Shown here: in pieces, positions 58,994-64,000 of the stretch | Layout of the letters: each line of letters begins with the position of its first letter | How positions within the stretch are numbered: the stretch's first letter is position 1 | Notes under the pieces: generated by a model | Databases searched by the model: none | The model's input: only the letters and a program-made list of their open reading frames with translations | What the model was told of the DNA's origin: nothing | Origin: Paulownia fortunei | Lineage: Eukaryota; Streptophyta; Magnoliopsida; Lamiales; Paulowniaceae | Length of the DNA stretch: 64,000 nucleotides | Assembly: GCA_019321725.1 (NCBI GenBank) | Contig: CM033115.1 | Coordinates: forward strand, 248,001-312,000 | Direction of reading: 5' to 3' | Made by a program: the position numbers and the translations under genes

Positions 58994-59880
58994 CAGTATA
59001 TGATCAAATTAGCCCCTTTCTTCTGAAGTTCACTGTCCCTAATTCTTAATGGTGATAATAAATTTCTGTGTTACCCGTGACAAAAATTCAAAGCTATCTT
59101 TGAATTTTAACCCAAAACGCCATCAAATTAGTGGGTTAGAAGTAATTCCATCACTAAGCCCATAGATTTCCCAATATAAACCTGTGTGCATTATACAGGA
59201 AGTCAAGCAAATAAGAAATATGATCAGTAATTTTAAGACCACCCGTCTAAATTTTAAAGTGAAATTACAGAATAAATAGCAAAATCAATAGGAGTACACA
59301 ACAATGAAAATGAGGACAATGAATTCCATTTTCTCAAACAATTGATTGTGGGGAAAACAAGGAACAAAAACAAACTGCAAAGTCAATTATTGTATGGAAA
59401 AAGAGAACAAAAATAGTAGTCAGCCACGTATATCAGCAGAGAAAGCATCAGCAAACTCATGGAGGGCAGCTATAAAATAGTTAAATACAAAACAAAGTTT
59501 CTTCCTTCAGAAAAAAAAAAAAATGCCATTATCAAGCAGCACTCAGCAAATGCTTTAATAATTGCACTTTATTACTAAATAACTAGAAAAGGAAGTACCT
59601 TTAGGAAAAGAAAGAAAGCCCAGATCCAATGAAGGCAATACCGTCAAATGGCACTCAAAAATATGAAGCCACAAGATTCAATCTTTCTTCTCTTCTACCT
59701 CTATATTTTGAGTTAGTAGTTACCACCACCAACAGCATTTATATATATAGAGAAGGAGAGAGAAAAAAAACTTGAATAGTGTGTGTCGTGTGTGAGAGAG
59801 AGTGAGGAGAGAAAGAAAGAGACAATTAGACAAATGGAGATAAGCGCACGAGGATTTGGGCCTGAGGTAACAACCAGGAA
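58994..59880 (-). promoter_or_regulatory. Leader, leader intron and promoter of the membrane-protein gene
   Basis: On the minus strand a pyrimidine-rich leader (CTCTC-rich, about 59830-59760) leads into an exon that ends CTAAAG|GTACTT near 59598. Acceptor candidates (GGGACAG, CTTCAG) lie within 45 bases of the start codon. Exact ends are inferred. Confidence 0.45.
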
Positions 59881-62824
59881 AGTGGAGGTTCATTATTTTT
59901 CGCAATTCTTAGCTCGAGTCCAATTATTGCTACAGATCGTATCTATTGTTTTGTAATGAAACGTAGCTTTTTGAATTTGAAAGTGACAGCCCTATGAGCT
60001 ATTGGAACTCAAACTGAGATTTTGCCTCATGTTTTTATTATTTTTCTCCTGTTTCTGGTAAATCCAATATCTCCACCGACGAGTTCTGTAAGTCGTCTAA
60101 AATAAATTTTTATTTTTTATTTTCACTTATGAACTTAAAACTTATTAGGTAAAAGAATTCTGATAAATAGACTTATTAGGTCTCAGACTTTATGATAAAA
60201 ATTATGCATTTTTAAATTTTGTGAACCGTTTAATACTAAATAATTTTTAATTTTCTTTAAGAAATTTTTTATTCTTTGTATTTTATGAAAATTCTGAACA
60301 AGAAGTTGAATCTCTAACTTTTAAGTAAAATTGCTCAATGTGAAATAAAATCAAAACAACTACCATAAGTTCTAAATCACAGAATCACCACCAAATTTCC
60401 TAAGTGAATAAAAGACATATCATAAAATTTAAATCCCAAGATAACCACAAAAAATAACTTTGAACTCTTTAGACATAGCTAGATCTGTGATGCATCAAAT
60501 TTGGATTATAATCAAGGTCTATCATCTCCTCTTTTATCATCCTCAATTAGCGATGGACATCGAGTCGAGTTTTATTGAATTCTTTATTTTTCAATTTAAG
60601 TATTCAATATGTTAAGTAGTACATTTTACGACTTCATATATATCGATCTGATACCTAACTTTTCGAATACTTGAAAGAGTCATATACTTGAACGAGTCTG
60701 GTTGGGATTTTATTTTTGTTTTGAAGAATTATAAGAAAAAAATAATACTCACATTTTTCTTATATTTGAAGGGTGCTCCTGTTCAAGTTCATTATTCTGT
60801 GTGATGTATACGATGACATTATGGTCTGCATCAAAGTTAGGAGCAGAATTTTGCATAAATAAATTATTATATATGTTCCTTCATATACCTTGTGCAAGTA
60901 ATCATACTTCTTTAAACATTCATTCATTATTTCCTTACTATTATTAGTATGTATATCAGAATGAAACCTATCCAACAGAATACATATTAATTCCAAGTTA
61001 AAGCCTCACATATATGCAATTATACATACTGGTGTGCATAGAGATAATACATGTGAATTCCCAACCTTAAAATATTCATTTATGAAAAAAAAAATATAAA
61101 AAAAAACTTGTTGGATACTTAGGATAGTAATATAATACCCGATATTTGACTCAAAAATTTAAAATCAATTATCCAATATCCAAATTATTTAAAAAAAAAA
61201 AAACAGACCCGAAAAATCAATCCGTGAATGCTCACCCCTATCCTCAATCACCAGGACAATGATATCCTCCTTGGCTTCCATAGGGGGTGGTGGAGGTGGT
61301 GGATTTGCTACATGAGACATATCTGGTCCGTCGTACTACAAAAATTTTTGTCTATTTTATCTCAATTTTGCTCCCATTGAAGCTGGTATATCCCAAGCAT
61401 TTGGGGTGGATTACTAAAGTGTTGATTTTTTTTTTCTGTCTTCTTTCTTTTTTTGTGTGACAAAATTGTGGTTGGAGCCTGCTAAATATCTTAATTTACT
61501 AGTTATTAATCGTACCACTAAGTAAAAAATAAATGCAGCTGCAACACGATATGGCCGTGGGGCAATGCTATAAAATTTACTAATATAAGAAAAAAACTAA
61601 TTATATAATTGATTAATTTTCACTAGTAAGTTATCTAATTGACTGCTTTCAATTCTCAATAAACACTTTTTGAGTTACTAATTAGTGAAGCATGTGACAA
61701 TGTTCTTACACTCTTAGAACTGAAGACAGTGTGTTGAGACAAAAAGATATTTTTGAAGATTTTAATGTTATCAAGGAATTAAAAGAAGGGTAATTCATGC
61801 TTTGCAGGTGGGGAGCTGTTTGGACCCATGTATTGAATTATATGGTACTCGTTACTGTTTTAACATGTTTCTAATTAATGCTGAAATGGACTACTTTAAT
61901 TCGTTCTATTGTTATTATTATTATTATCACATTACAATATTAAATTCTAAATGCATCAATCAAAATAGATTAAACAATAGATAATAATTACAGGTCCAAA
62001 TATAAATTCAGGTTAATTTCGATTTAGACAACAAATGCAGGTCGAAATATGAACATTCATACTCTCCAATCCTTTAAAAAAATTTCTCCTAATCAGCTAC
62101 AAAGTGTAAAGGCTTCATGCCTTATGATCTAATCATAAAATCAATTAATTTTTATATGTAGATTATGGGGGTGCGGTGCATGAATTTCTGTTTATGACCA
62201 TGTAAACCTTATCCCTCTTAAATTGCTTAAGTGGCCTCAAAAGAATTGCTACTTAAGTAGCAAGAAAAAATTGCTTCTGGGCTTTGAAAAAAAGGTTGAC
62301 CCTTAAAAATTTATTTGATTGATTTTGAAAATAGGATATAAACTTTAAAAATAGAGTTGAAAATTATGGTGCGAATCTGAAAATAAGATGTTTTAACATA
62401 TATTTTCAAAAAATATGCAAAACCAGATACGTTCTCATTTTGGTTGAAAGAAATTAATTTTCGCAAAATGAATCTAAACATATGCTACTCCGACCTGAAG
62501 AAGTATATGGCACAAGCCAAGTGCATTCAAACAGGACCTGTAATAACTAAAATACCATGGAGACACAAAACACACAATATTATGCAAAGAAAAATACGAA
62601 AATATGCCTGCATTTGCAATATGATCAACTAAATGTAGCAGCACAGCCAATCCCCGTTTGATCAATTAGTTCAGATAGAGAGCCGTTTTTCGTGGACAAG
62701 TTTTCGAGGAAGCAGAAAGCAACTTTATTTTTAATAGGAAATGTGAAAAATCATCCTTTCCGAGCAACCTAATGACAAAGCTTTTTTATCCAACATATGT
62801 GGGCTCATTCCAGTGGACAGGAAG
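59881..62824. other. AT-rich spacer before galactokinase
   Basis: No supported gene. The segment 62650-62824 is probably the 3' untranslated region of galactokinase (minus strand). A (GGT)n-like patch occurs near 61285-61305. Confidence 0.5.
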
Positions 62825-63498
<674 letters not shown>

Positions 63499-64000
63499 CT
63501 GCAAGAAGAAATCCAGAAGTTAACAATTTCAAAACTTTAAAAGGTCAAAACTAACTCAGGACTTATTTCAAACTTCAATATAAGCACTCTAGAATCCAGA
63601 TGCTATTAGAAATTCAGGAGTATGCTGCTCAAGGCATGGAGTATAAAGTACAGCAGTAAACAATTGGCTGATACAGATCAGCACAAGAAATGGCATCATA
63701 ATAATTGACATAACCTGGAACCCGAATAGTTTCTGGATAGACATTAGAAAATCTCACTGAAGTAGAAGAATAATCTTAGGCAAGCACCAGTTCAATCTTC
63801 ATGAGTGTTTTAACTTGTGGTGAACTTTTATCTTCTTCTTGCTTGGCTGAATATGTTTTATTCGGATTTTCTAGGTTCTGTCCTCTTAATTATGAACTGT
63901 CATTTTTTATCTCTGAACTGTTGTGGTGGTTTTGCAATGCATAGATCCATATTTATGATGTAAAGGTCTATTGATGTTAAAAAAACCAGGAAAATAAACT
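63499..64000 (-). other. Galactokinase intron sequence to window end
   Basis: Intronic by context, since exon 63421-63498 starts in mid-codon and needs an upstream exon. No coding match to galactokinase was seen here. Confidence 0.5.

Noticed and set aside
58512..59003. 163-residue open frame on the plus strand
   Set aside because: It is antisense to exon 1 of the membrane-protein gene, whose minus-strand frame has proper splice sites and continues into two more exons.

Overview
This window is plant nuclear DNA, from a core eudicot. The intergenic sequence is AT-rich, the genes have many GT-AG introns and long 5' leader introns, and there are plastid- or mitochondrion-targeted and gibberellin-pathway genes. 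The protein sequences have an asterid (perhaps Lamiales) feel, but the species cannot be fixed by reading alone. Exon models were built by hand by joining open frames at GT/AG sites with phase checks. No tRNA, rRNA, CRISPR or prokaryotic feature was seen.

Layout, left to right. Positions 1-3250 are AT-rich and genic content starts only with the promoter of a six-exon organellar alkaline/neutral invertase (3733-7396, +). It is followed tail to tail by a three-exon gibberellin 2-oxidase (7939-12099, -) with a 2.7 kb first intron. The GA2ox upstream region holds a 307-bp-period tandem duplication, and beyond it lies a 2 kb Mutator-like element with long terminal inverted repeats (13680-15667). 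About 10 kb of gene-poor sequence follows, with one small two-exon gene (69 aa, 21839-22357, -) that I do not recognise. Next come an F-box pseudogene (+), a coiled-coil gene with a lost start and a nonsense codon (+), a J-domain membrane protein with an apparent one-base frameshift and a GC-AG intron (34320-38343, +), plastid ribosomal protein bS6c (39657-42071, +), a desiccation-related PCC13-62-like protein (44192-45424, +) and a decayed EMC6 copy (46950-48842, +). The right end carries a very acidic nuclear-type protein (50534-52529, -), an invertase inhibitor (55183-55719, +), a conserved single-pass membrane protein (57345-58993, -) and the last three exons of galactokinase (62825-63498, -), which runs off the window.

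The genes do not form one pathway or operon, as expected for plants. Three touch sugar metabolism (cytosolic-type invertase in an organelle, apoplastic/vacuolar invertase inhibitor, galactokinase), but the inhibitor family targets acid invertases, not the neutral one here. From memory of Arabidopsis gene order, neutral invertase C and galactokinase are near neighbours on chromosome 3, and the F-box and EMC6 genes are near neighbours on chromosome 5. The mix of intact and decaying genes therefore looks like a duplicated block undergoing gene loss. I found no convincing novel multi-gene system. The most interesting items are the inverted-repeat element, the unrecognised 69-aa gene, and the cluster of recently broken genes.
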